Notes: generated by a model from the sequence alone, not told the origin. A stretch of DNA of 64,000 bases from Bdellovibrionia bacterium (GCA_030427805.1 JAUICP010000002.1:248001-312000); one strand, 5' to 3'. Positions 49,882 through 59,001 are shown, counted from the first letter of the stretch. Translations and numbers: made by a program.

Positions 49882-52448
49882 GCGTGGGCATCCTGCCAAT
49901 TTGTTCCAGTTGCGATATTCACCTTTAGCGGCACCTTAAGACTTGTACATTGCTCCATTCGTTCGCGAACGATGGGCAGAGTCTCCTCAATCTTTTCATC
50001 GGGAACCTCTAAAATCAGTTCATCATGAACCTGGAGCAGAATTGGACTATCTATATTTTGATCCACTTCTAGCATCGCCATTTTTACTAAATCGCTAGCA
50101 GTCCCCTGAATGGGAGCATTAATAGCAGCTCTTTCACCGAATGCTCGCAATTGATGACTCTTCGAATTGAGCTCAGGTAAGTAACGTCGACGACCAAATA
50201 TGGTTTCTACATAGCCATTTGTTTTAGCCTTTTCAACGATGTCACTCATATAGTTTTGAACACCACTAAAACGCTTAAAGTATCGCTCTATAATTTCTTT
50301 AGCTTCTTTTCTTGGAATCGAAAGAGCCTCAGCCAAACCATAAGCACCTTGACCGTAGGCTATTCCAAAGTTAACCGCTTTGGCTTTTCTTCGCTCTTCT
50401 GAACTCACTTTCTCTGGGGCTACTTCGAAAATTTCAGAAGCCGTGGCGGCATGAATATCGAGGTCGTTTTCAAAGGCTTTTATAAGACCAGGGTCTTCAG
50501 AAATATGTGCTAGGATACGCAATTCAATTTGACTGTAATCAACAGAAACAAGTTGTGTACCTGGACTAGCAACAAATGCTTTTCTGATTTCACGTCCCTG
50601 CTCTGTGCGTATTGGAATATTCTGTAAATTGGGGTGAACACTCGAAAGGCGACCTGTCGTCGTCGAAGCCTGATTAAATTGCGTGTGAATTCGACCCGTC
50701 TTTTTATTTACAAGTTCAGGAAGTGCATCGGCGTAGGTCGATTTTAATTTACTCAGCTCTCGGTATTTAAGAATCTTTAAAACGATTGGAAATTCACCGG
50801 CCAATTTTTCAAGAACATCCTGACTCGTAGAATAGCCAGTCTTTGTCTTTTTTCCTTTCGGCATTTTCAACTTCTCAAATAATACCGTTCCTAATTGCTT
50901 GGGACTCCCAATGTTAAACTCTTCGCCTGTCTCAGAGTAAACTTCGTTCTCTACAGACTTAATTTCTTTTTCTAATCTCTGGCTAATATCTTTGAGAACC
51001 GTAGTGTCGAGAGCGATACCTTTGCGCTCCATTTTAAAAAGAATCGGAAGAATGGGCAGGTCAATTTCGTTATAAACCCTATCAAGTTTCTTCTCGGCCA
51101 TTAACTTCTTAAGAACCTCTTCGACTTCCATATGAATCTTATACATTTGTGAAGACCTCGCGAGGTCTGGAACCTGCTTACCGCAGTATAGTGAATAGAT
51201 GGAATCTAAGTTTTCAATGGGTCCCGCACGTAAAATATAGGCAGCAAGCATACTGTCGAAGGCCGCCTCTCCAGACTCTAAATTTAATTCCTTCCATACG
51301 GATTTTAAGTCATAGCCCTTCCAACGAAAGGACTTATTGATTTTAGCCAACTCCACACCCATCTCGGCGGGATCTTCTAACTCAACAACCACGTCATTTT
51401 GCGCTAGAAAAATTCCTCGGTCGGTCTTCCAAGCCCAAAGCTCCTCTTCAAATACGAACTTATCGAGGGCCCCTTCACAGCTCATCAACTTTTCAATAAT
51501 CTCAGAATCATCTGTCGGGACTTCTTCGGTCTGCTTTTTAGATTTGAGGTCACCAATTTGTTTTCTCGACTCAAACTGACCCGTAATCGAGGAATCCTCT
51601 TCACCAAGAAGTTTGTTGGCAAAACTCTGAAAAGAAAGTTCATTCAAAAGACCTTGCAACTCATCTCTTTTTACTGCGGACATTTTTAAATCGTCGAGCT
51701 GCGATACAAGATCCAAGTCGGTCACAATAGTAACTAATTTTTTAGATAGAAAAGCTTCATCTTTAGCTTCTACCAATTTCTTGTGAGTTCCTTTTGGTCC
51801 TATATCGTCAATATTTTCGTAAATCTCTTCGATGTTCTTATATTGCGATAAAAGTTTCTGGGCACCTTTTGGCCCAATGCCTTTAACTCCAGGAATATTA
51901 TCTGAAGCATCACCAGTAATTGCCAAGTAGTCGATGAACTGATCGGGATGAATTCCCCATTTCTCTATAACCCCTTCGACATCATACTTTTTATTTTTCA
52001 TGGTGTCGTACATCGTGACATAGGGCTTTATCAATTGTCCGAAATCTTTATCACCACTGACAATTACAACTTCGAGCCCCTGATCTCTACCATAGTGAGC
52101 TAAACTCCCTATGAGATCATCTGCCTCATACCCCTCTTTATCGAGAGCCTTGATTCCGAGTAAATCTGTGAGCTCTCTAATGTATGGAATTTGTGGCTTT
52201 AAATCATCTGGCATTTCCGTTCGATTGGCCTTATAGCGCGGATCAATGTCTTTTCTAAATGAAGGCTCTTTTCGATCAAAACAATAAACCAAGTAGTCCG
52301 GCTGAATTTCTTTGAGGAGTTTTACGGTCATGGACAGATAACCGTAAATCGCATTAGTCGGTACTCCCTTATCACTCGACAGGGGGCGAATGGCGTAATA
52401 GGCCCTAAAGAACATTGCACTAACATCTACGAGATAAAGCTTTTTCAT
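49878..52448 (-). CDS. polA: DNA polymerase I
   Basis: An 856-aa family A polymerase for lagging-strand maturation and repair. The 5'-nuclease domain (about 1-290) has the expected aspartates (VYCFDRKEPSFR; VSGDKDFGQL; DYLAITGDASDNIPGV). The central region (about 310-470) corresponds to the 3'-5' exonuclease but lacks the DxE of Exo I (it reads 'DKFVFEEELWAW'), so proofreading is probably lost. The polymerase domain (about 480-856) has motif A VDYSQIELR, motif B RRKAKAVNFGIAYGQG and motif C QVHDELILE. Length is slightly below E. coli PolA (928 aa). Confidence 0.96.
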   Translation of the reverse strand: MKKLYLVDVSAMFFRAYYAIRPLSSDKGVPTNAIYGYLSMTVKLLKEIQPDYLVYCFDRKEPSFRKDIDPRYKANRTEMPDDLKPQIPYIRELTDLLGIKALDKEGYEADDLIGSLAHYGRDQGLEVVIVSGDKDFGQLIKPYVTMYDTMKNKKYDVEGVIEKWGIHPDQFIDYLAITGDASDNIPGVKGIGPKGAQKLLSQYKNIEEIYENIDDIGPKGTHKKLVEAKDEAFLSKKLVTIVTDLDLVSQLDDLKMSAVKRDELQGLLNELSFQSFANKLLGEEDSSITGQFESRKQIGDLKSKKQTEEVPTDDSEIIEKLMSCEGALDKFVFEEELWAWKTDRGIFLAQNDVVVELEDPAEMGVELAKINKSFRWKGYDLKSVWKELNLESGEAAFDSMLAAYILRAGPIENLDSIYSLYCGKQVPDLARSSQMYKIHMEVEEVLKKLMAEKKLDRVYNEIDLPILPILFKMERKGIALDTTVLKDISQRLEKEIKSVENEVYSETGEEFNIGSPKQLGTVLFEKLKMPKGKKTKTGYSTSQDVLEKLAGEFPIVLKILKYRELSKLKSTYADALPELVNKKTGRIHTQFNQASTTTGRLSSVHPNLQNIPIRTEQGREIRKAFVASPGTQLVSVDYSQIELRILAHISEDPGLIKAFENDLDIHAATASEIFEVAPEKVSSEERRKAKAVNFGIAYGQGAYGLAEALSIPRKEAKEIIERYFKRFSGVQNYMSDIVEKAKTNGYVETIFGRRRYLPELNSKSHQLRAFGERAAINAPIQGTASDLVKMAMLEVDQNIDSPILLQVHDELILEVPDEKIEETLPIVRERMEQCTSLKVPLKVNIATGTNWQDAHA

Positions 52449-52551
52449 AGACTTTTGTGTATCTAAAAGCTGCTAGTTTGTCGATGCGAAAGGGCTCAGT
52501 GTCATTATTAAGTTGGGAATATTTACTTTTTAAAGGATTGAGTCAAAGTGG

Positions 52552-52854
52552 CTATTGATCGGCTTCTTGCATAGACTCTTTATGCTCTTCGATGGCCTTC
52601 TCTTCGACAACAAGGAGATCCTGATCCTTCATGATGATTTCTGCAATCAATGCGTTCGTCATGTGATCAGCATGTTTTTCGGCCATTAAAGCGACACCTT
52701 CAAGACCTTGAATCTCGGATGCACTTGGCTCCACTTCAGAGTTCTCTATCTGAGCGATGCGCTCACAGGGAATACTAAGGCGTCGTGATAAATCAGAGCG
52801 ACTCCAACCCATTCGGTTGCGCAAACGTCGCACTTTTAATCCAGCCCATGCCAT
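52552..52854 (-). CDS. Small helix-turn-helix (XRE-type) protein
   Basis: A 100-aa protein with an XRE/Cro-type helix-turn-helix in the first ~55 residues (VRRLRNRMGWSRSDLSRRL; 'CERIAQIENSEVEPSASEI') and an acidic helical tail. A good ribosome binding site (AAGGAG, 7 nt before ATG) supports the start at 52854. It lies between the ftsB-like gene (198-nt gap) and polA (103-nt gap) on the minus strand. The target is unknown. Confidence 0.78.
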   Translation of the reverse strand: MAWAGLKVRRLRNRMGWSRSDLSRRLSIPCERIAQIENSEVEPSASEIQGLEGVALMAEKHADHMTNALIAEIIMKDQDLLVVEEKAIEEHKESMQEADQ

Positions 52855-53000
52855 TTTGCTACTCCTTAAAAGCAGAAACCATGAAATCTAATAGAAATCG
52901 ACATGTTATTTCAATAAAAAAATGAAATTCCTCTAAATTGAAGTCCGCAATTAAATCCCTTGAAAGGAGAAAATGATCAATAATTTCAGTTATTTGTGAC

Positions 53001-53058
53001 GACTAATCAAGGGGCTCGGACCTAATATTCTGCCTGAATTTTCAATTTTTGATTAGTC
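53001..53058. repeat. Perfect 10-bp inverted repeat at the ftsB-like 3' end
   Basis: GACTAATCAA (53001-53010) and TTGATTAGTC (53049-53058) are perfect reverse complements separated by 38 nt. One arm overlaps the ftsB-like stop codon. There is no T run after the structure on either strand, so a classical terminator is unlikely. Confidence 0.5.
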
Positions 53059-53349
53059 AGAAAACACAAAAAGTAGGTCCCCTTCTTCTACCAAATCCAA
53101 TTGATTTCGAGCTTTTCTTTCAATGAATTTTGGATGCTTAGCCTCTCGAATCTGCATTTTCAACTTCTTTGTTTGGGATTGAAGTTCCGCAATGTTCTTT
53201 TCTAAGTTTTCCTTCTGCTGGTATAAGGACAATATTTGAAAAATTTTACCCTCAATGACTAGCCCCATAAAGAGAATCGCAAAGCAGATCCAAAGTACTT
53301 TTTTGGGCTTCGACAGTAGATCCAATATCTTATTGATTGCGGCTTCCAT
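53053..53349 (-). CDS. FtsB/DivIC-type septum formation initiator
   Basis: A 98-aa bitopic protein with a membrane segment at about residues 18-35 (VLWICFAILFMGLVIEG), a coiled coil (about 42-72, QQKENLEKNIAELQSQTKKL) and the C-terminal pattern 'HPKFIERKARNQLDLVEEGD', which matches the conserved E-x-x-A-R-x-x-L-x-(L/M)-x-x-x-(D/G)-(E/D) end of FtsB/DivIC. It would join FtsL and FtsQ in the divisome. Usual length is ~90-110 aa. Confidence 0.85.
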   Translation of the reverse strand: MEAAINKILDLLSKPKKVLWICFAILFMGLVIEGKIFQILSLYQQKENLEKNIAELQSQTKKLKMQIREAKHPKFIERKARNQLDLVEEGDLLFVFSD

Positions 53350-53414
53350 AAACCAATTTTAGTACTTCAATTGACCAAAGTTAAACGAGAACTCAGGAGG
53401 TCCAGGGAGTAAAT

Positions 53415-53467
53415 CATAGGTAAAAATAAGTATAATATCTAAGATAAGCTGCCGATACTTACCTATG
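53415..53467. promoter_or_regulatory. Nested palindrome around a TATAAT box before the TauE-like gene
   Basis: CATAGGTAA (53415-53423) matches TTACCTATG (53459-53467); inside it TAAGTAT (53427-53433) matches ATACTTA (53455-53461) and TATCT-A-AGATA forms the centre (53436-53446). A perfect -10 box TATAAT (53431-53436) lies within it on the plus strand. The arrangement is typical of an operator over a promoter; the outer right arm contains the upstream ATG candidate of the next gene. Confidence 0.55.
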
Positions 53468-54508
53468 TCGAGGATAAATTTAGTGAATCCAAAATTGATA
53501 CACGTAGTTTTTGTTCTAGGGTTTCTAGGGGTTTGGCTATTCCTTGTTTCTAATCTCAATGTCACTGATCTTTATCAAAAGAACTGGCCAATCGCTCTCA
53601 CTATGCTTTTGGGATCATTTATCGCTGGCTCAACTTGCGCTGGAGGAGGAGCTGTTGCCTTTCCGGTAATGACACTAATCCTCGGCTTCTCTACTGTAGT
53701 CGCTAGGGATTTTTCTCTATTCATTCAATCTGTGGGTATGATTTCTGCCAGCATTTATATTTTTACCCGCCGGATCCCTGTTGATACTAAAATATTAAGC
53801 CCTTCAATATTAATTGCGAGTACCTCGGCCGTACTTGGTGTCATGATTTCTCAGGTGCTTAATCCGAGCTTTGTAAAGATTTTCTATTTGAGTTTAGGTT
53901 TTAGCTTTAGCTTTATATTTCTTTTTGTTGAATTTAAGCTAAAAAATTCTAATGGTTCTAACAGCGAATCGGATCGTCTAGGAAGCAAAAAGACTCATTT
54001 TGTCGTATGCATCTTGGGAGGATTTGTTTCGGGAATCGTCGGCTCTGGAATTGATTTCTTTCTTTTTGCCTATCTCATTCTTATGAAAAAACAAAATATT
54101 AAAATTTCAACTCCCACTTCAGTTATAGTGATGGCGGCAGTATCTTTAGTAATAAGCATATTGCGAATCAGCGTTCTCACGGAAGGACTCTCTCAACAAA
54201 CTTATTACCTTTGGTTGACTGCAAGCCCAATCGTTCTTTTTGGCGCTCCATTCGGAGTCCTCTTCGCAAAGGTGATTGGCTCGAAAGTTCTGACGACATT
54301 AATCGTTGGCGCTTTAACGATGCAATACATCTTTGGATTGTTCACCCTCCCATTAAACTTTACAACCGGACTACTCTCTTTAGTGACTATTCTTCTTTCA
54401 ATATATTGCTTTAAAAAACTACACAAACCGCCCCAACCTAAAACTAATAATGTCACTGACCTCGTTCAAGATTCAAAAGAGGAACAGAAACGGCTTCTCG
54501 CAGGCTAA
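53465..54508 (+). CDS. TauE/SafE-family membrane transporter
   Basis: A 347-aa polytopic protein with 8-9 membrane segments. The repeated family motif is visible as FIAGSTCAGGGAVAFPVMTL (about residues 52-71) and, in the second half, GGFVSGIVGSGIDFFLFAYL (about 185-204). TauE/SafE proteins export or import sulfite, sulfoacetate or other organic anions; the substrate here is unknown. The ATG at 53465 has no ribosome binding site, whereas a GTG at 53483 has GAGGA 8 nt upstream, so the protein may be 6 residues shorter. It is 77 nt before the ACP operon on the same strand. Confidence 0.82.
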   Translation: MSRINLVNPKLIHVVFVLGFLGVWLFLVSNLNVTDLYQKNWPIALTMLLGSFIAGSTCAGGGAVAFPVMTLILGFSTVVARDFSLFIQSVGMISASIYIFTRRIPVDTKILSPSILIASTSAVLGVMISQVLNPSFVKIFYLSLGFSFSFIFLFVEFKLKNSNGSNSESDRLGSKKTHFVVCILGGFVSGIVGSGIDFFLFAYLILMKKQNIKISTPTSVIVMAAVSLVISILRISVLTEGLSQQTYYLWLTASPIVLFGAPFGVLFAKVIGSKVLTTLIVGALTMQYIFGLFTLPLNFTTGLLSLVTILLSIYCFKKLHKPPQPKTNNVTDLVQDSKEEQKRLLAG

Positions 54509-54585
54509 TAAACCCCGATACAAGTCTTAATTAATATATTTTATTTTCCGATATTTAAATAAGTTAAATCCCAGGAGTTAAGAAG

Positions 54586-54822
54586 ATGGAAGTGAAAGAA
54601 CGCCTTCAAAAAGTCTTTTCTGATACATTTCGACTCGAAAACGTATCAGACATAGATCGCCTAGAGCCAGATGAAATCCCAGAATGGGACTCGCTGGGAC
54701 ACGAGTACCTTATGACTAAGGTAGCCGAAGAATTCAAAATTAAAATAAGCACTGAAGCTTCATCCAACCTCACTGATTTCAAAGAAATCCTAGACTACAT
54801 ACGGAAACAGCAGGGCCAATGA
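54586..54822 (+). CDS. Acyl carrier protein (dedicated, first gene of the accessory operon)
   Basis: A 78-aa acidic four-helix carrier protein. The phosphopantetheine serine is S36 in EWDSLGHEYLM; the usual DSL motif is kept, while the next residues (GHE) resemble stand-alone carriers of secondary pathways more than fatty acid AcpP (DSLD). AGGAG lies about 9 nt upstream. The ligase ATG overlaps its stop by 4 nt. It probably holds the pathway intermediate as a thioester and needs a phosphopantetheinyl transferase encoded elsewhere. Confidence 0.92.
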   Translation: MEVKERLQKVFSDTFRLENVSDIDRLEPDEIPEWDSLGHEYLMTKVAEEFKIKISTEASSNLTDFKEILDYIRKQQGQ

Positions 54823-56291
54823 AAAACATTGTCTCATCTTGGATAGACAGCAATTTAACCAATAGAGACATCTTTTTAATCGAGGGTGGCGAGCGGTATA
54901 GCTATATTGAAACCATAGATTCTATTAAAAAATTTGCCGGACTATTAACATCTCGGGGCATTCAATCGGAGGATAGAATTGTACTTCTTCTCCGGAACTC
55001 TTTTTCTTTCGTTTATTGTTATTTTGGATCAATTTATACGGGGGCAACTATCGTCCCACTATCAATTCAATCAGATCCAGATAGAGTCAATCAAGTTCTC
55101 AAAGAAACAAAAGCAGATCTTCTCATAGTTGAAGATCGATTCATCGACAAATTTGAATTCGATAAAGAAAGAACCGTTGGACTCTCCGAGATTCAGTCTG
55201 GCCTCTGTTCGCAAAAAACACTCGGTACACCAAATTTTCCTAGAAATGGTTATGCCTCCATAATGTTCACCTCAGGGTCAACGGGGCAAGCAAAGGGTGT
55301 CCTTGTTAGTCACACTAACATTCAAACAAACACTGACGACATAGTAAAAAGTTTAAAAATAAGGTCTAAGGATCGTGCTCACCTCGTACTTCCATTGTCT
55401 TATTGTTTTGGCACGTCTATACTGCATAGTATATTTAGCGTCGGAGCATCAATCGTTATCGACAATCGCTTTATGTTTCCTCAAAAAACACTCGACCTCA
55501 TGAATCAGCATAACTCTACTATTTTCGCAGGTGTTCCAAGTCACTATTTAAGTATTTTGAATAATACTTCGGCGGCAAAAATGACGTTTCCAAGTCTGCG
55601 CCTTCTTCAACAGGCGGGGGGAGCACTTTCTCCAGAGAAAGTCGAAGATTTAAAGAGAATTTTTTGTGATTCAGATTTCGCTGTCATGTACGGACAGACT
55701 GAAGCGACAGCTCGAATAACAATTCTCCCTCCAAACATGCTAAAGCACAAAATCGGATCTGTTGGCAAAGCTCTAGACTCAGTACAATTATTTGTCATTG
55801 ATGAGGATGGTCATTCAATTGGACCCAATAATGTAGGTGAGATCTGCGCCAAAGGTCGAAGCATTTGCGACCATTACCTGATTGACGGAAAAATTAAGGA
55901 AAGAGAGTCTTCGTTCTTAAAGACTGGAGATCTGGGTTACATAGACAAAGATGGTTTCTTATTTATAACCGGAAGGAAATCGCAGTTTATAAAACTGGCC
56001 GGAGTAAGAACTTCTCTTTTTGATTTAGAAAATCTTTATCAAGGTTTTGATCAAGCCGACGGTTACTATTTAGAGATTATCCCCGATCAATTAAAAGGGG
56101 AGGCAATCAAATTGTACCTTCTCTCGAATAAAGATGCGTCATACAACGAACCACTCGCCAAAGATGCGTGGGATTACTATCAAAGAAATTTGAAAATTGA
56201 CCTAAGACCAAAGATAATTGAGGTCATCAACAAAAAACCCCTCAATGATCGTGGAAAAGTAGATTTCAAACTTTTAAAGAAAAGTGGCTAA
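54819..56291 (+). CDS. AMP-forming acyl-CoA/acyl-ACP ligase
   Basis: A 490-aa ANL-superfamily adenylating enzyme. Motif A3 is MFTSGSTGQAKGV (about residues 149-161), A5 is MYGQTEA, A7 is KTGDLGYID, A8 is GRKSQFIKLAGVR and the A10 lysine is in LNDRGKVDF near the C-terminus. Coupled by overlap to the ACP gene, it most likely activates a carboxylic acid and loads it on that ACP. The acid cannot be told from the sequence; the enzyme is a little shorter than standard acyl-CoA synthetases (~510-550 aa). Confidence 0.9.
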   Translation: MKNIVSSWIDSNLTNRDIFLIEGGERYSYIETIDSIKKFAGLLTSRGIQSEDRIVLLLRNSFSFVYCYFGSIYTGATIVPLSIQSDPDRVNQVLKETKADLLIVEDRFIDKFEFDKERTVGLSEIQSGLCSQKTLGTPNFPRNGYASIMFTSGSTGQAKGVLVSHTNIQTNTDDIVKSLKIRSKDRAHLVLPLSYCFGTSILHSIFSVGASIVIDNRFMFPQKTLDLMNQHNSTIFAGVPSHYLSILNNTSAAKMTFPSLRLLQQAGGALSPEKVEDLKRIFCDSDFAVMYGQTEATARITILPPNMLKHKIGSVGKALDSVQLFVIDEDGHSIGPNNVGEICAKGRSICDHYLIDGKIKERESSFLKTGDLGYIDKDGFLFITGRKSQFIKLAGVRTSLFDLENLYQGFDQADGYYLEIIPDQLKGEAIKLYLLSNKDASYNEPLAKDAWDYYQRNLKIDLRPKIIEVINKKPLNDRGKVDFKLLKKSG

Positions 56292-57357
56292 AATGAAAAA
56301 AACTGATGAATCATTCGGAATTATTAGCATCGGTACAGATTTCCCTGCTTATACAATGAGTATCGCTGAAATCGCAAAAAAGCATAATTATGATGAGGAA
56401 TTTCTCAAACATAGCCTTCAGCTCAAGACAAAGAGGGTCGCCACAAGGGACGATGAACATCCCTCCGATATGGCGACCCGGGCTTGTAGAAATGCTCTAG
56501 ATTGCGCAAACATCTCTGCAGACAAGGTAGGTTTGGTGATTTACACCGGTCTTAGTAGAGACTACCTTCCGGCATGGAGCGCAGCCATGGCTGTGATGAA
56601 CAATCTCAAAATTGAAGGTGCTCTGGGCTACGACTTAACACTAGGTTGCGTGGGTTCAGTCATTGGACTACAAAATGCTAAAAGACATTCCTACTGTAGC
56701 AATAAACCCTATGCCCTAATTGTTTGTGCTGAACGCTGGACCCATACAATTTCTCCTAACAAAGAAAGTCCTACAGCTTCACTAGGCCATGGGGATGGAG
56801 CAGGAGCTATTCTCTTAGGTCCTAATTCACAAAACCCAATCTCAAGCGAGGCCTATTATAAGTCTTTTCCAGATTTTAACGACAAGCTGCTGATTCCAGC
56901 AGGCGGCACTGTTAACCCTCCGTCTCATGAAACAATTGAAATGAATATGCACTATAAGAAAGCAAAGAAATGGGATTTCAAGGGAGTTATCGAACACTAC
57001 GTTTCAAGCTACTCTGAAATCATATCAGGATCGTTGAAAAACGATCATCTAAGTACAGAAGACATGAGCTTTCTCTTGATGAATCAAGTTCCCGTGCAAA
57101 TTAGAATGGCGCTATTTAAAGAGCTCGGTCTCGACGATTCGAATACCTCGACCACATTTGAAGAGTTTGGACACGTTGGTGGTGCCGACACAATTATCGC
57201 TCTGGAAAAAGCGCTTGTAGAAAATAAGATTCAAAAAGGACATTTCGTGATTGCCTCAAGTACCTTTTCTACATTTGGAGCAATCACCGTGAATTGCAAA
57301 AAAGCCAACTCTATACTTACTCTTAAGAACAAACTGGGAGCAATTAGTGCAGCATGA
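56284..57357 (+). CDS. KASIII-like (thiolase-fold) enzyme with altered triad
   Basis: A 357-aa protein of the 3-oxoacyl-ACP synthase III family. The nucleophile C122 is in LTLGCVGSVIGLQ. The segment where FabH has HQAN reads MNQVP (N267), and the position of the second triad residue, normally Asn in GN-T-S, reads FGHVGGAD with H297. Cys-Asn-His instead of Cys-His-Asn suggests acyl transfer or condensation by a changed mechanism, as known for other secondary-metabolism KASIII-like enzymes. The GTG at 56284 overlaps the ligase stop; an ATG at 56293 is equally possible. The end overlaps the aldolase gene by 11 nt. Confidence 0.85.
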   Translation: MAKMKKTDESFGIISIGTDFPAYTMSIAEIAKKHNYDEEFLKHSLQLKTKRVATRDDEHPSDMATRACRNALDCANISADKVGLVIYTGLSRDYLPAWSAAMAVMNNLKIEGALGYDLTLGCVGSVIGLQNAKRHSYCSNKPYALIVCAERWTHTISPNKESPTASLGHGDGAGAILLGPNSQNPISSEAYYKSFPDFNDKLLIPAGGTVNPPSHETIEMNMHYKKAKKWDFKGVIEHYVSSYSEIISGSLKNDHLSTEDMSFLLMNQVPVQIRMALFKELGLDDSNTSTTFEEFGHVGGADTIIALEKALVENKIQKGHFVIASSTFSTFGAITVNCKKANSILTLKNKLGAISAA

Positions 57358-58033
57358 ACAGGATCTTCGAGAAGAATTCTGCTTCGTGCTAAAGATGATA
57401 GCATACTGGAAGCTAGACGACTTAATTTTTTCCCATGTCGGTCTTCGACTTGAAAACGATGTAATGCTTGTGAATCCACTCAATAGACTGTTTGCTTCTG
57501 TTCAACCAGATGAACTTGTGAAAGTTAACAGCCAAGGCGAAGTCTTAGAGTCTAAGGCCGGTCTTAAACCGACTGGAGTAAAATTAATAGGGTCAATACT
57601 TTCGGCCAGACTCGATATTGGCTGTGTCATTCATACACATTCAAAAAACGCCATAACAATAGGAGCTAAGAGTAACCGTCTAATGACTTTATGCCAACAG
57701 GCACTGATAATTGGCCCGACAAATTTTCATCCCTATGGAGACCCGGCTATCGGTCCAACCGAGGCTCAAAAAGTGACAAACAGTTTAGGCAGAGCCAACA
57801 ATCTCATTCTTGAACACCATGGTTTAATCACTACTGGAAAGTCTCTAAAAGACACTTTATTAAGGTTGTATTTCTTTGAATATGCAGCGGATTTACAAAT
57901 CAGGACTCTCAGCACTGAAGGACCAACTAAGGAACTTAGCCAGGATAGTGCATTTACACCCGTCTTAGACACCCCAGCCTATATCGACCCTGCATGGGAC
58001 GCTCTAAAGAGTCGATTTGACTCTTTACTTTAA
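57347..58033 (+). CDS. Class II aldolase/adducin-family protein
   Basis: A 228-aa protein with the class II aldolase fold. The zinc ligands are visible in VIHTHS (about H96 and H98) and LEHHG (about H163). The acid/base glutamate of fuculose-phosphate aldolase (in P-S-S-E) is replaced: the segment reads KPTGVKL, as in the adducin-like subgroup with NPAGF. Retro-aldol activity is thus uncertain; isomerase or decarboxylase chemistry is possible. The start is a GTG with GGGAG 8 nt upstream, inside the end of the KASIII gene. Confidence 0.85.
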   Translation: MQHEQDLREEFCFVLKMIAYWKLDDLIFSHVGLRLENDVMLVNPLNRLFASVQPDELVKVNSQGEVLESKAGLKPTGVKLIGSILSARLDIGCVIHTHSKNAITIGAKSNRLMTLCQQALIIGPTNFHPYGDPAIGPTEAQKVTNSLGRANNLILEHHGLITTGKSLKDTLLRLYFFEYAADLQIRTLSTEGPTKELSQDSAFTPVLDTPAYIDPAWDALKSRFDSLL

Positions 58034-58068
58034 TTTAGAACTCAACCTTTAAAGCCGATATAAAAGGT

Positions 58069-59001
58069 ATGAACGAGAATCGAATTAGTGATAAATTTGG
58101 TATTGTCTTGAATGCACCCTACTCCATATCCTCCAAGGAAATTCACAAATATTTGGAACAGTCTGGCTTCATAGTATTCAAGAAATGGGCAAATAATCGG
58201 GAAGATTTCAAAAATCTTTCTGAGCTTCTTTCAGACAAATTTATTACCCATGGAGCAAAAGTTCGAAGAAGCGTCGATCACGAGTCTACGCAAACTGTTA
58301 CAAAGGGACCCGACAAAATTATTTTACATTTTGAAATGCATTACTCCCCAATCGCTCCTGATTATATGTGGTTTTACTGTGAATCGGCTCCCAAGAAGGG
58401 CGGAGAAACGACTCTGGGAAGTGGCACAGAAATTTACAATGCACTATCGAGCTCAACACTAAACGTTCTGCACGAAAAAGGAATCTTATACAAAAATATT
58501 TGGGCCAAAGAAACCATAGAAAAATATTTTCCCAAAACTAAAAGGTATTCAATAATTGAGGCACTTGGAAGACTGGGAGCTCAAGCTCAGTTTCTAGACA
58601 ACGGTGAACTGCAGTTTTTTTTCAAAACGAGTCCATTCAACAGGGACAGCCGAGGTAATTGGGTCTTCGGAAACACGATTGCGATACATCACCAATATAA
58701 AAAGAACATAAAACTATTTCAGGAGCAGGATCAAACATTAAGGCATGAAGTCAGTTTTGGGGATGGTACCCCGATTCCGGATTCGATCTTTACCGAGATA
58801 GAAGAGCTTTCTGAAAAGTTTGTTCTACCCTATAAATGGGAACAGGGAGACATAGTCCTTGTCGACAATCATAGTGTTTTACATGGGCGCAATAGCTATG
58901 ACCCTAAAGAAGAACGAGAAATATTAGTTAGAATGGGAATCAAACAATCCAATCCAGCTAATTTTATTTTTGAACCGAAAAAACTGGAGAATGCTTCATG
59001 A
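58069..59001 (+). CDS. TauD/SyrP-type Fe(II)/2-oxoglutarate dioxygenase
   Basis: A 310-aa enzyme with the TauD/TfdA jellyroll. The iron ligands read H87-F-E89 (LHFEMHYSP) and H272 in VDNHSVLHGR, with R274 or R287 region binding 2-oxoglutarate; the 'CESAPKKGGETTLG' stretch is typical. HxE in place of HxD is shared with SyrP-like hydroxylases from natural-product clusters that act on carrier-bound or free amino acids. It probably hydroxylates or desaturates a pathway intermediate. It starts 35 nt after the aldolase stop and ends with ATGA overlap into the next gene. Confidence 0.9.
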   Translation: MNENRISDKFGIVLNAPYSISSKEIHKYLEQSGFIVFKKWANNREDFKNLSELLSDKFITHGAKVRRSVDHESTQTVTKGPDKIILHFEMHYSPIAPDYMWFYCESAPKKGGETTLGSGTEIYNALSSSTLNVLHEKGILYKNIWAKETIEKYFPKTKRYSIIEALGRLGAQAQFLDNGELQFFFKTSPFNRDSRGNWVFGNTIAIHHQYKKNIKLFQEQDQTLRHEVSFGDGTPIPDSIFTEIEELSEKFVLPYKWEQGDIVLVDNHSVLHGRNSYDPKEEREILVRMGIKQSNPANFIFEPKKLENAS

